From assembly GCF_947500835.1 (NCBI RefSeq), contig NZ_CANMTQ010000008.1:1-64000 (forward strand): a DNA stretch of 64,000 nucleotides, given 5' to 3'. Positions 36,764 to 45,836 of the stretch are shown one piece after another. The stretch is from an uncultured Halomonas sp. Lineage in GTDB: Bacteria; Pseudomonadota; Gammaproteobacteria; Pseudomonadales; Halomonadaceae. Below the pieces are notes generated by a model, which was not told the origin of the DNA, made no database searches, and was given only the letters and a program-made list of their open reading frames with translations. Position numbers and translations under genes: made by a program. Every line of letters begins with the position of its first letter. The first letter of the stretch is position 1.

Positions 36764-37919
36764 GGCTGGGCGCTCCTGTCGATATGTCAGAAGAGGAAGA
36801 TGATTTGTCGGTGATCGCCCGGGCCTCGTTGCCGCGCCAGGGGACGAACAGATCGATGAGCAGGATGGCGGCGATCCAGAGCCCGAAGGTGCCGAGAATG
36901 CCCATCAGGCCGTAGGAGCCAAAGGCCATGTCATAGTTGTGGTAGCCGGCACTGTTTCGCGCCACGGTCTGTACATCCATCAACACGACCCAGCGGAACA
37001 TCCAGGCCACGTGCAGGGCCAGAAGCCCGACCAGCCAGCCCCAGCCCCACAGCCGCTCGCGCAGTCGGAGAATGATGGCAATGACGAACAAGGCGATACC
37101 GGCAATGCCGCCCCATAGAGCGGTATTGCGCCACTGCTCGCTATCCTTGATGGAGTCCAGGGCCATGGCGACGGAGCCATCCACCGCATTGACGCCATCC
37201 AGGAACCAGGTCAGGGCGATGAAGCCCATGGCAATGCAGGCGCCAATCATGACGCTGAACATCTGACGATTGGTTATGGCATTGCGTACCTGGCTGATGC
37301 GGTTGAGCAGCATTACAAGGCCACAGGCGCCGATGAAGCCGGTGGCGACGAAGGCAAACGGTAGCCAGTAGGTATGCCACAGCGGGCGGGCGCGAACGAT
37401 AGCCACTTCGGCACCGGTATACACCATGATGCCAAGAGAAAGCGCCAAGGCACCCAGTCCCACCAATACCATCAGCGGACGCGGAACTTCCCAGTGACCC
37501 CAGGAGAGCCAACCGGCGACCTTGGAGAACCAGCCATCGTCATGCTGACTGCGCGCCTTGAGCGCCGGACGCCAGCTCATCCAGGCCAGCACGACCACGG
37601 CGCCGAGATACAGCGGCAGAATAAAGCTGCCAAGGGACATCCAGGACCAGGGGGCAGGGTAACCGTAGAAGTGCCAGAAACGCAGCGGCTGGTGCAGGTC
37701 GGCGAGCAGGGCAACCGGTCCTACCAGGGTGGTGCTGACACAGGCCAGCATGGCGATGCGGGCGGTGGGCATCCACGCCTTCTTGCCGAAGATGAGCCCC
37801 GGGACCGCCAGCCATAAGGTGGCGTAGGACAGCGCGATCAGGAAGAAATACTGCACCGCCCAGGGATACCAGGCGATCCCGTAGCGCGGAACCAGCATTT
37901 CAATGGCCATCGAATTCAT
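36756..37919 (-). CDS. ttrC: NrfD/TtrC-type quinol-oxidising membrane subunit
   Basis: About 387 residues with eight or nine hydrophobic spans, typical of NrfD/PsrC-like subunits that take electrons from quinol and pass them to an Fe-S subunit. It has HQPLRFWHFYGYPAPWSWMSLG near residue 80, conserved in this family. AAGGAG lies seven bases before the ATG at 37919, preferred over an upstream start at 37952. The first codons overlap the end of ttrB by 20 bases; the end overlaps ttrA. Middle gene of ttrBCA. Confidence 0.78.
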   Translation of the reverse strand: MNSMAIEMLVPRYGIAWYPWAVQYFFLIALSYATLWLAVPGLIFGKKAWMPTARIAMLACVSTTLVGPVALLADLHQPLRFWHFYGYPAPWSWMSLGSFILPLYLGAVVVLAWMSWRPALKARSQHDDGWFSKVAGWLSWGHWEVPRPLMVLVGLGALALSLGIMVYTGAEVAIVRARPLWHTYWLPFAFVATGFIGACGLVMLLNRISQVRNAITNRQMFSVMIGACIAMGFIALTWFLDGVNAVDGSVAMALDSIKDSEQWRNTALWGGIAGIALFVIAIILRLRERLWGWGWLVGLLALHVAWMFRWVVLMDVQTVARNSAGYHNYDMAFGSYGLMGILGTFGLWIAAILLIDLFVPWRGNEARAITDKSSSSSDISTGAPSHG

Positions 37920-38682
37920 AACCGATCTCCTTGCCGTTCTGGTTGGCGACATCCCAGATGGCCGGCTTGATGCCGTCCGGGCGGGTGGTGAAACGCTCGT
38001 CCATGCCCAGATAGAAGACCTGGGGCAGGGTGTTCTTTTCCGGTTTGAGCACCATCAGCTCGCCCCGATGTTGCTCGATCAGCTGGCTAATTTCGCTTTG
38101 TGGATCGCGCATGTCGCCGATGATGCGAGCACCGCCGACACAGGATTCGACACAGGCGGGCAGCAGATTGGCTTCCAGACGGTGGGCGCAGAAGGTGCAC
38201 TTGTCTGCGGTCTGGGTGCGCGGGTTGATGAAGCGAGCGTCATAAGGGCAGGCGTTGACGCAATAGGCGCAGCCCACACAGCGATCGCTGTCCACCACCA
38301 CGATGCCGTCCTGGCGCTGGAAGGTGGCCTGCACCGGGCAGACCGGCACGCAGGGCGGGTTCTCGCAGTGATTGCAGAGTCTTGGCAGCATGAAGGTGGC
38401 AAGCTCCCCGGTCTCTTCGTGCTCGACCTCAAATTGGGAGACCACAGTGCGGAAATTGCCCAGCGGTGCGGCATTCTCGATATGGCAGGACACGGTACAG
38501 GCTTGGCAGCCGATGCAGCGACGCAGATCGATGAGCATGCCGTAGCGCTTTTCCGGGTCGCCACCGCGACGCGGCGGCTGGTCGTTGATGCCCGCACTGG
38601 CCACGCTGGATAGCGGCACCAAGGCGGCCCCGGCAGTAAGCTTTGCCAACTGGCCGAGAAGAGAGCGGCGAATAGGATCCAT
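37900..38682 (-). CDS. ttrB: 4Fe-4S dicluster subunit B (TtrB-type)
   Basis: About 260 residues. A Tat-like leader (MDPIRRSLLGQL, then a hydrophobic AGAALVPLSS) is followed by four ferredoxin-type cysteine groups: RCIGCQACTVSC, CNHCENPPCVPVC, DRCVGCAYCVNACPYDARF and CTFCAHRL with CVESCVGGARI, enough for four [4Fe-4S] clusters. It links the membrane subunit to TtrA. The ATG at 38682 follows GGAGG closely; an in-frame start at 38736 would put residues before the twin-arginine leader. First gene of ttrBCA. No ttrRS regulators are in the window. Confidence 0.8.
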   Translation of the reverse strand: MDPIRRSLLGQLAKLTAGAALVPLSSVASAGINDQPPRRGGDPEKRYGMLIDLRRCIGCQACTVSCHIENAAPLGNFRTVVSQFEVEHEETGELATFMLPRLCNHCENPPCVPVCPVQATFQRQDGIVVVDSDRCVGCAYCVNACPYDARFINPRTQTADKCTFCAHRLEANLLPACVESCVGGARIIGDMRDPQSEISQLIEQHRGELMVLKPEKNTLPQVFYLGMDERFTTRPDGIKPAIWDVANQNGKEIGYEFDGH

Positions 38683-38843
38683 AACGCCTCCAGGGGTTGA
38701 AGGATCGCTGCAAAGAGCGTGTCTCTTCACAAGCAAGATGATGTTATGGAACCAGTATCCACCTGAAAGGGGGAGCAGAGCTTGACATTGGTCAAGGGTC
38801 GTTAGGAAAGTAATTAGTTAATAACTAGCGCGCATAAAACTTG

Positions 38844-39329
38844 TCACGGTTGCAGGGCGTATTCGCGATGCGCCTGCTCGTGACGTAGTAGCCACTGCTT
38901 GCGCTCCAGCCCGCCGGCGTAGCCGGTCAACTGACCGTTGCTGCCGATCACCCGATGGCAAGGCACGATGATCGATAGAGGATTACGGCCATTGGCCGCC
39001 CCGACAGCGCGATGACTGTTGGGGCTGTCGATACCTCGGGAAATCGTCGCGTAGCTGCAGGTCTCACCAAACGGAATGGCACGCAGCTGCCTCCATACGC
39101 GCTGCTGGAAGTCGGTGCCTTCAGGCGCCAGCGGCACATCGAAGGTCTGGCGCTGCCCTTGGAAATACTCCTCGAGCTGGGTCTTGCAGTCGTCGATCAG
39201 CGGGTGAGGCTTAACCGCTTCGCTGCGTTCGTCGACGAAGTCGATGTGGGTGATGCCCGCCTCAGTAGCCTTGATCTGCAGGAAGCCAAGCGGTGAGCCT
39301 TCGGGGGTGGTCAGGTAGTCGATATACAT
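38844..39329 (-). CDS. ogt: Methylated-DNA-protein-cysteine methyltransferase Ogt
   Basis: Suicide repair protein removing alkyl groups from O6 of guanine. About 161 residues. The catalytic signature IVPCHRVIGSNG, with its reactive Cys, and the downstream LTGYAGGLERKQWLL are clear, and the N-terminal part has the usual TPEGSPLG start. The ATG at 39329 is one base past the stop of the preceding alkA-type gene, so the pair is translated together. A longer reading to 39398 runs into that gene and was rejected. Confidence 0.93.
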   Translation of the reverse strand: MYIDYLTTPEGSPLGFLQIKATEAGITHIDFVDERSEAVKPHPLIDDCKTQLEEYFQGQRQTFDVPLAPEGTDFQQRVWRQLRAIPFGETCSYATISRGIDSPNSHRAVGAANGRNPLSIIVPCHRVIGSNGQLTGYAGGLERKQWLLRHEQAHREYALQP

Positions 39330-39330
39330 G

Positions 39331-40728
39331 TCAGTGATTCCACAGTTGCAGGGTGAGATAGCTGCGCCAAGGGGCGGCCTGGTGCGGGTCGGCGTCATCC
39401 AGGGCGTGCAGTTTCTTTTTCACCACCAGATCGCCGCTCAGCCAGATGTCCGGGTGGCTAAGGCCGCGTAGCCGCGCGTAATCCACGGTCCAGGGGCCAA
39501 TGCCCTTGAGCGCCAGCCATTGAGTCGTGTCCTCTGGTGTTTCGCTGTCTCGGTACCACTCGGCGAAGCGGCGCAGGGTGTCGCGACGAGCGCTGATCAT
39601 CTTGAGGAAACTCAGATCGCTGGCGGCGATGCTGGCCGGGGTAGGGAAGCAGCGGCGCTGGTCGTCCAAGGATGCTCCCAAGGGCTCACCCAGCGCATCC
39701 ACCAGGTTCTGGACCAGACGGCGTGCGGCAAGCTCGGAGATCTGCTGACCCAGGATGGCTCGCACTCCGGCCTCGAACAGATCCCACATGCCGGGTAAGC
39801 GAAGCCCGGGCACCAGAGGCAGTCCGGGAATCGCTGCATTCAGATGATTCTCGATGGCCTGGGTATCCGCATCCAGGTCCAGCAGGCGGCGGATGTTGCC
39901 CACCACCGCCTGCAAAACGGAAAGATCATCGATGCTCAGTGCCACATTGAAGCAGTGCCGCTGCGGGTCGTGGGTCGCGGTGAAGTGCCCCTTGGCCTCA
40001 CCCCAGACAAAGGTGCGGCCATAGAAGTCATCGCCCAGCCATTCCTGGCCGTCGATCAGGCGGCGGGTCAAGAAATGGCGCAGGTGCTCCCAGGCCAAGG
40101 GAGGGCGATAGGCAAGGGTCAGCATCAATTCCTCATGCTCCGGGCGTGCGTAGTGGCGTAGCTGGCTGGGGTTGAGTTTCATATGTTGTTTGAAACAGTC
40201 GTTGAAGCGACGAATGCTGCGAAAACCGCTGGCGTAGGCAACATCCGTGACCGGCAGGCGGGTCTGGTGCAATAGCTGCTTGGCGAACAGACACTGCTGA
40301 TAAAGGGCGTAGGTTTTTGGCGAGACGCCGAAGCGCTTTTGAAACAATTGGCGCAGATAGCGCTCACCGATGCCCAGGCGCTCGCAAAGTTCAACCAGGT
40401 TGCCCTGTTGCAGCACGCCTTGATTGATCAATCGCAGCGCGCGCTCGAGGGTGGTGTTCGCACCTTTCCAGGCCGGCGAGCCTGGGGCGCTGTCCGGTCG
40501 GCAGCGCAGGCAAGGGCGATAACCCGCCTGAGCGGCTTCCACGGCGCTGTCGAAATAGACCACGTTGTGCTCCTGGGGCGGGTTGGCCGGGCACACCGGT
40601 CGGCAATAGATACCGGTGGTCGTTACCGCCGTGAAGAACCGGCCGTCGAAACGGGCATCCCGAGCCAGACGAGCCCGATGGCATGTCGCTTTGTTGAGCA
40701 CTGTTGATTTGTTCCAGTGGCATGACAA
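39331..40728 (-). CDS. Fused AdaA-like regulator and AlkA DNA glycosylase
   Basis: 465 residues in three parts. The N-terminal Ada zinc domain has DARFDGRFFTAVTTTGIYCRPVC and RPCLRCRPD, giving the four cysteines that sense methyl-phosphotriesters. An AraC helix-turn-helix follows (VTDVAYASGFRSIRRFNDCFK). The rest is an AlkA N-domain and an HhH-GPD glycosylase with LPGMWDLFEAGVRAILGQQIS and LKGIGPWTVDYARLRG, whose last D is the catalytic acid. It should both sense alkylation and remove 3-methyladenine. The start is TTG at 40728; no better Met codon lies nearby. Co-transcribed with ogt. Confidence 0.92.
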   Translation of the reverse strand: MSCHWNKSTVLNKATCHRARLARDARFDGRFFTAVTTTGIYCRPVCPANPPQEHNVVYFDSAVEAAQAGYRPCLRCRPDSAPGSPAWKGANTTLERALRLINQGVLQQGNLVELCERLGIGERYLRQLFQKRFGVSPKTYALYQQCLFAKQLLHQTRLPVTDVAYASGFRSIRRFNDCFKQHMKLNPSQLRHYARPEHEELMLTLAYRPPLAWEHLRHFLTRRLIDGQEWLGDDFYGRTFVWGEAKGHFTATHDPQRHCFNVALSIDDLSVLQAVVGNIRRLLDLDADTQAIENHLNAAIPGLPLVPGLRLPGMWDLFEAGVRAILGQQISELAARRLVQNLVDALGEPLGASLDDQRRCFPTPASIAASDLSFLKMISARRDTLRRFAEWYRDSETPEDTTQWLALKGIGPWTVDYARLRGLSHPDIWLSGDLVVKKKLHALDDADPHQAAPWRSYLTLQLWNH

Positions 40729-40921
40729 TAGCCCCAGTGTAGGCCCCTCATTGGCGATGACTAGCCGGAATCGGCACTGGATGAAGCACTTTGAACAGAT
40801 TGCCCCGTCAGCGTGAATCCTACCAAAGAGATGCGGGCGGGCAGCGTCACGTTCTGGCGTGTAAGTTGGCGAACGTGCTAGCTTTTAGACGTATCAATAA
40901 CAATCATTCAAGGAGACATCC

Positions 40922-41884
40922 ATGCGTCTACTGTCTGCTGCTCTTGCGGCGTCGCTCATCGTTGCAGCCCCCGCCGCCATTGCTCAACAACGTCTCTCCA
41001 TTGCCACCGGGGGGACCGGCGGGGTCTATTATCCCTATGGTGGTGGCCTGGCGGAGCTGATCAACAATCATCTCGAGGGGTATAGCGCGGTTGCCGAGGT
41101 AACCGGGGCCTCCGTCGAGAACATGGGGCTGATCTTTCGCGGGGATTCAGATTTTGCCCTGGTGCTGGCGGACACCGCCTATCAGGCCTACAAGGGAGAA
41201 GGGGCATTCGACGGACGTCAGGTCGAAGCCACACGCGCCCTGGGTTCGATCTATCCCAATGCGGTGCAGCTAGTCGTCATGGCGGATTCGGATGTCACTT
41301 CGCTTGCCGATCTCAAGGGCAAGCGGGTTTCCGTGGGGGCGCCGGGTAGCGGCACCGAGCTCAATGCCAAGGCGGTGCTGGAAGCCAACGATCTCACCTA
41401 TGACGATATGGAAACCCTGCGATTGAATTTCAACGAGACCGCGGATGCCTTGCGGGACGGCGATATCGATGCGGGGTTCTGGAGCGTCGGGCCGCCCACC
41501 AGTTCGATTCTCAACCTGGCCGCCACCCGGGATATTCGTCTGGTGGGGTTGAGCGACGAGGAGATCGCCAATGCGCAAGAACAGGAGCCGGTATTTGCCG
41601 CCTACGAGCTGAAGAAAGGGCTTTACGAGGGCATGGAGGAGCCGGTGCAGACCATCAGCGTACCCAATGTGCTGGTGGTCAATGCGGACCTGCCGGAGGA
41701 TCTGGCCTATGAGGTCACCAAGGTGTTGTTCGAGAAGACCGACGAGCTGATCGCCATTCATCCGGCGGCCAATGACACCACGGTAGAGTTCAGCCTCGAG
41801 GCGACCCCGGTGCCGCTGCACCCCGGTGCCATTCGTTATTACGAAGAGGTCGGTGCCGAGATTCCCGACAAGCTGCGTCCTTGA
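40922..41884 (+). CDS. TAXI-family TRAP transporter solute-binding protein
   Basis: Periplasmic receptor of a TRAP uptake system, 320 residues. A Sec signal peptide (RLLSAALAASLIVAAPAAIA, cleaved before QQ) leads into LSIATGGTGGVYYPYGGGLAELI, the TAXI signature, then SVENMGLIFRGDSDFALVLAD and GKRVSVGAPGSGTE. It is followed by a DUF1850 protein and a fused permease, the normal TAXI set. Such systems often carry glutamate or other small organic acids, but the ligand cannot be read from sequence. Confidence 0.92.
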   Translation: MRLLSAALAASLIVAAPAAIAQQRLSIATGGTGGVYYPYGGGLAELINNHLEGYSAVAEVTGASVENMGLIFRGDSDFALVLADTAYQAYKGEGAFDGRQVEATRALGSIYPNAVQLVVMADSDVTSLADLKGKRVSVGAPGSGTELNAKAVLEANDLTYDDMETLRLNFNETADALRDGDIDAGFWSVGPPTSSILNLAATRDIRLVGLSDEEIANAQEQEPVFAAYELKKGLYEGMEEPVQTISVPNVLVVNADLPEDLAYEVTKVLFEKTDELIAIHPAANDTTVEFSLEATPVPLHPGAIRYYEEVGAEIPDKLRP

Positions 41885-41892
41885 GGCCTTGA

Positions 41893-42405
41893 ATGTGGCT
41901 CATAATGCTTGAAGCCAAGGGGCGAGTATTAGTGCTCGTCCTTTTGCTGTTGGTATCGTGGCTCGTATCGATACCCGGTGTGGCAGCAAGCGAGTCTGTG
42001 CGGTTGCAGGTGGTGTCATCCTCTGGCATCACGCTGGTCGATATCCCTCTTCAGCCCGGGGAACGCTGGTGTCTGGTATGGAACCATTCCGTGACGGGTA
42101 TTCGAGTCGAGGATTGCTATCGTTACCATCAGGGGAAGATGGTATTGGAACGCAGTCACCAGCCGGATTTTGCAGCGGGGCTCGGCCATATCCCGGGGCG
42201 CGGTGTGCAGACCTCGGACGGCAAGGGGGGCTACTGGATCGAGCATATCGACGAGCCGGTGTCCGGCAATCGCTATCTGCTGCGGGTGGGCAGCATGGCC
42301 GTCGATCATCGGCTCTCTCACGATGGCAAGCTCATCAGCCTGAGCGCCCTGGCAGCGGGTGAGCGGGTCATCATTCGTCTGCAACCCGATAACACGACCT
42401 CTTGA
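41893..42405 (+). CDS. DUF1850 protein of the TAXI TRAP operon
   Basis: 170 residues, starting eight bases after the receptor gene. The N-terminus is a signal peptide or single anchor (VLVLVLLLLVSWLVSIPGVAAS). The rest is a small domain with VWNHSVTGIRVEDCY and a late VDHRLSHDGKLISLS, matching DUF1850, a protein regularly found beside TAXI TRAP genes. Its part in transport is unproven. Probably exported and membrane-associated. Confidence 0.82.
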   Translation: MWLIMLEAKGRVLVLVLLLLVSWLVSIPGVAASESVRLQVVSSSGITLVDIPLQPGERWCLVWNHSVTGIRVEDCYRYHQGKMVLERSHQPDFAAGLGHIPGRGVQTSDGKGGYWIEHIDEPVSGNRYLLRVGSMAVDHRLSHDGKLISLSALAAGERVIIRLQPDNTTS

Positions 42406-42415
42406 CGAGATTTCC

Positions 42416-44431
42416 ATGAACGACGCTCCCGAGCAATCCGACATCGATCCCGGCACACCCAACGTCATTCAGCCGCGTCCGGTGCTGTGGCTGATCACCC
42501 TGGTGGGCGTGGGATTGTCCCTGTTTCAACTCTATGCCGCGGGAATCGAACCGCTTGGGCTTTTCTATCAGCGCAGCATCCACATCGCGCTGATCATGAT
42601 TCTGGCCTTTCTGATGTTTCCGGTATTTGGCGCCCATCGCCGACGAGGGGTGATCGGCTGGATGATCGACTGCCTCTTTCTGGCCGGGGCCTTTATCACC
42701 GGCTTCTACATGAGCTTCTATCTCGACGAGATCATCAATCGCGCCGGCTTCTGGAACCAGACGGATATCCTGGTCGGTTGCATCGCCGTGGTTACGGTGC
42801 TGGAAGCTAGCCGACGAGCGGTGGGGCTGGGCATGACCATCATTGGCGTGGTGGCAATTCTCTACGCCTTTGCCGGGCCTCGAGGAGACTTGCCCTGGTT
42901 GTCGGACTGGATGCCCGGCATCATGGCCCATCGTGGTTACAGTTTGGATCGCATCGTCGGCCAGCTCTATCTGGGCCAGGAAGGGCTGTTTGGGCTACCC
43001 CTTGGGGTGGCGGCGACCTATATCTTCGTCTTCGTGCTGTTCGGCGCCTTTCTGGAAAGCACCGGCGCCGGTCGTTTCTTCATCGATCTGGCCTATGCCG
43101 CCACCGGGCGCCAGCGGGGCGGGCCGGCCAAGGCGGCGGTGCTGGCCTCCGCGGGCATGGGGTCGATTTCCGGCAGTGCGATTGCCAACGTGGTGACCAC
43201 CGGCGCCTTCACCATCCCCTTGATGAAGCGGCTTGGCTATCGTCCGGCCCAGGCCGGCGGCATTGAGGCGGCGGCCAGTACCGGCGGGCAGATCACACCG
43301 CCGCTGATGGGGGCCGGCGCTTTCCTGATCGCCGAATACACCAATGTGCCCTATCTCGAGATCGTCAAGGTCAGCATTCTGCCGGCGGTGATGTATTTCG
43401 CCACGGTCTATCTGTTCGTGCACATCATCGCCTTGAAGCGTGGCATGCAAGGGATGCCTCGCTCGGAGTTGCCTCAACTGGGCCAGGTAATGCGCGATGG
43501 CTGGCACTTCCTGCTACCCCTGGGGATGCTGGTCTATCTGCTGGTCATGAACATGTCGCCCATGCGGGTCGGTTATTACGCCATTCTGACCATCATTGCC
43601 GTGGCGGTGCTGCGCTTCTTGATCTGGTATCTGTTCATCGCACCGAAGCAGGGCCAGCCGGTCACTGCCGAGGGGCTGAAAGAGATAACGAAAACCGGGT
43701 TTGTTCGGCTGATCGAAGGATTGGAGCTGGGCGCGCGCAATGCGGTGGCGGTGAGCATGGCCTGTGCCGTGGCGGGCATCATCGTCGGCATCGTCGGGCT
43801 GACCGGACTGGGGCTCAAGTTCTCGGCGATGATGATGGCGTTTTCCGGGGGCAATATTCTGCTGGCACTGCTGATGGTGCTGCTGGCAAGCCTGGTACTG
43901 GGCATGGGGCTACCGGTCACGGCGAGCTATATCGTCTTGATCGTGCTGGTAGGGCCGGCGCTTTCCACGGAGTTCGGCATGCCGCTTCTGATCGCGCATC
44001 TGGTGGTGTTCTGGTACTCCCAGGACTCCAATGTGACGCCGCCGATTGCCCTGGCGGGGTTTGCGGGGGCGGCCATCGCCGGCAGCAAGCCTATGGAGAC
44101 CAGCTTCCAGGCTTGGAAATTCGCCAAGGGGCTCTACCTGATACCGCTTTTCATGGTGTTCAATCCGGAAATCATCATGGGTGGCCCGGTAGCGGTAGTG
44201 ACGTGGAATGTGATCATCGCGATTGCTGCGCTTCTGGCCTTTGCCGCAGCCTTGGAAGGCTATCTGTTTATGCGCATTTCGGTGATTTCAAGGGCGTTGA
44301 TCGCCCTGGCCTCCGCGGCGGTGTTCTATCCCAATCTATTGAGCGAGATAGCCGGTGTGGTGGTCATCGCCGTGCTGTTGGGGGCCAACTGGCTGGCCAG
44401 TAAGCGTCAGCCTGAAGCCGATGCGACCTGA
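42416..44431 (+). CDS. Fused DctQ-DctM TRAP transporter permease (TAXI type)
   Basis: About 671 residues with 16 or more hydrophobic spans: a four-helix small-permease part (DctQ-like) fused to the large DctM-like part. The large part shows ASAGMGSISGSAIANVVTTGAFTIP and GGQITPPLMGAGAFLIAEY, and later GMGLPVTASYIVLIVLVGPAL and DSNVTPPIALAGFAGAAIAG, the paired ion and substrate loops of this family. Uses a Na+ gradient in known cases, which suits a halophile. Start at 42416, ten bases after the DUF1850 stop. Confidence 0.92.
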   Translation: MNDAPEQSDIDPGTPNVIQPRPVLWLITLVGVGLSLFQLYAAGIEPLGLFYQRSIHIALIMILAFLMFPVFGAHRRRGVIGWMIDCLFLAGAFITGFYMSFYLDEIINRAGFWNQTDILVGCIAVVTVLEASRRAVGLGMTIIGVVAILYAFAGPRGDLPWLSDWMPGIMAHRGYSLDRIVGQLYLGQEGLFGLPLGVAATYIFVFVLFGAFLESTGAGRFFIDLAYAATGRQRGGPAKAAVLASAGMGSISGSAIANVVTTGAFTIPLMKRLGYRPAQAGGIEAAASTGGQITPPLMGAGAFLIAEYTNVPYLEIVKVSILPAVMYFATVYLFVHIIALKRGMQGMPRSELPQLGQVMRDGWHFLLPLGMLVYLLVMNMSPMRVGYYAILTIIAVAVLRFLIWYLFIAPKQGQPVTAEGLKEITKTGFVRLIEGLELGARNAVAVSMACAVAGIIVGIVGLTGLGLKFSAMMMAFSGGNILLALLMVLLASLVLGMGLPVTASYIVLIVLVGPALSTEFGMPLLIAHLVVFWYSQDSNVTPPIALAGFAGAAIAGSKPMETSFQAWKFAKGLYLIPLFMVFNPEIIMGGPVAVVTWNVIIAIAALLAFAAALEGYLFMRISVISRALIALASAAVFYPNLLSEIAGVVVIAVLLGANWLASKRQPEADAT

Positions 44432-44471
44432 ACTTCATATCTGAAGTGAACGTCGTTAAAACGAAAAATTA

Positions 44472-44498
44472 TCCGGTGCCATGATATACGGCACCGGA
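44472..44498 (-). terminator. Rho-independent terminator, probably bidirectional
   Basis: TCCGGTGCC and GGCACCGGA form a perfect 9-bp stem around a nine-base loop. T-rich tracts follow on the minus strand (after the HTH gene) and an A-run precedes on the plus strand, so it may end both that gene and the TRAP operon. Confidence 0.65.
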
Positions 44499-44537
44499 TG
44501 AAAAAATTACTGAAGATGGGGCAATCAGAAATAACGG

Positions 44538-44855
44538 TCAGGAAGTCGGGGTGTCATCCTCCACGGTTTCGCGAAGGGCTTGAAGTTGATCGATGGAGAA
44601 GTGTTCCAGGCGACCGGCGAGCAGATCGCTGATGCGCTGGGTGGGAATGCCGGCGCGACGGGCGATTTCCCGATTGTCCAGCTCCGAGAAGGCGATGCGG
44701 CGAGTGACTACCCGCATCAGACGAGAGCGTTTTTCCATGTCTCTAACGTCATCGTGCACATAGTCTCTTGCATCGACTCTCGTATCGAGACGGCTCTTGC
44801 CCTTCGACGACGGGGCCAGAGAGGCGCTGCCGTTCAATTGTCTTACCGCGTTCAT
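44538..44855 (-). CDS. Small HTH protein, Xre-like
   Basis: About 105 residues. The C-terminal half reads as a helix-turn-helix: LDNREIARRAGIPTQRISDLLAGR, followed by HFSIDQLQALRE, as in the HigA-like Xre group that regulates toxin or stress genes. The N-terminal half is basic and unstructured. The ATG at 44855 has GGAG four bases upstream. No toxin gene adjoins it, and a terminator follows, so it is single. Its target is unknown. Confidence 0.65.
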   Translation of the reverse strand: MNAVRQLNGSASLAPSSKGKSRLDTRVDARDYVHDDVRDMEKRSRLMRVVTRRIAFSELDNREIARRAGIPTQRISDLLAGRLEHFSIDQLQALRETVEDDTPTS

Positions 44856-44965
44856 GAGGCTCCATTGCCTGTCCACTGACGACTTCAGCATGCGAAATTT
44901 TTACGCATTTCGCCAGCCCCGAAAACGTATTCGAGGCATGTTTTTTGTAATATTTGTTCAGATGC

Positions 44966-45652
44966 TTATTCTCGAGGGGGCGTAGGCCGAATAAGTATCT
45001 CGTTGACGTCCACATGATCCGGCTGACTGATGGCATACATGACCGCGTTGGCGATGTCGCGATCTTCCATAGCATGATCCGGCGTCTGATCGAAGAAGGG
45101 CGTATCCACCATGCCAGGTTCGATCAAGGTGACCCGTATGCCGCTGCCCCGGAGCTCTTCGCGCAGATTGTAGCCAATACCCGTGACCGCCCATTTGCTG
45201 GCGCTGTACATTGATCCGGGGATGGTAGTACGCCCCGCAGCGGACCCGGTAAGCAGTATGTGGCCCTGAGTCTTGCGCAGCATTGGCAGGGTCGCCTGAA
45301 TCGTCAAGCCCACGCCATAGACGTTGGTCATCAACATGTCGTGCCAATTCTTGTGGTCGGCTTCGCTGAAACCACCGGGCGAACCACCCCGGCCGGCATT
45401 GGCGAACACCACGTCGATACGCCCAAAATGCTCCATGGCCTTGTCTACCATGGCTTGTTGATCTTCCATTGAAGTGACGTCGCAAGCCACGGTCAATGTC
45501 TTGTCCGGACCAAACTCGCTGGCGAGTGCTTCCAGTTTATCCGTGGAGCGGGCCGCCAGTACCAGCTTGTAATCAGCGCGGTGGGCGGCCCGGGCGGTGG
45601 CCGCGCCAATGCCCGTCGAGGCGCCGGTAATTAGCATGACGTGGTCGTTCAT
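44966..45652 (-). CDS. Short-chain dehydrogenase/reductase
   Basis: NAD(P)-dependent oxidoreductase of about 228 residues. It has MLITGASTGIGAATA (TGxxxGIG cofactor loop), VFANAGRGG (NAG), LLTGSAAGRTTIPGSMYSASKWAV (catalytic Ser, Tyr and Lys) and EPGMVDTPF. The ATG at 45652 follows AAGGAG by six bases; a start at 45745 would add an unlikely Cys-rich leader. The pattern is that of SDR family oxidoreductases with short acyl or polyol substrates; the real one is not known. Stands alone. Confidence 0.9.
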   Translation of the reverse strand: MNDHVMLITGASTGIGAATARAAHRADYKLVLAARSTDKLEALASEFGPDKTLTVACDVTSMEDQQAMVDKAMEHFGRIDVVFANAGRGGSPGGFSEADHKNWHDMLMTNVYGVGLTIQATLPMLRKTQGHILLTGSAAGRTTIPGSMYSASKWAVTGIGYNLREELRGSGIRVTLIEPGMVDTPFFDQTPDHAMEDRDIANAVMYAISQPDHVDVNEILIRPTPPRE

Positions 45653-45836
45653 TGTTGTCTCCTTGTCAGTTCCTGTTTTATAGCAAAAGTAGTATGAACA
45701 GCATGGTAAGTGGGCTTTGGAAATACAATAGAGCGATATCATCAAAATGACCTAGTATGAGTGCCCCTTCATAGCGCTGACCTCGATTGGTTTGTCATCA
45801 CTCAATCGATGCATCCATCATCAGGAGGACTATTTG

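Noticed and set aside
33665..38682. Sulfite dehydrogenase SoeABC
   Set aside because: SoeA is cytoplasmic and without a Tat leader; here both the A and B subunits carry twin-arginine leaders, and the gene order matches ttrBCA.
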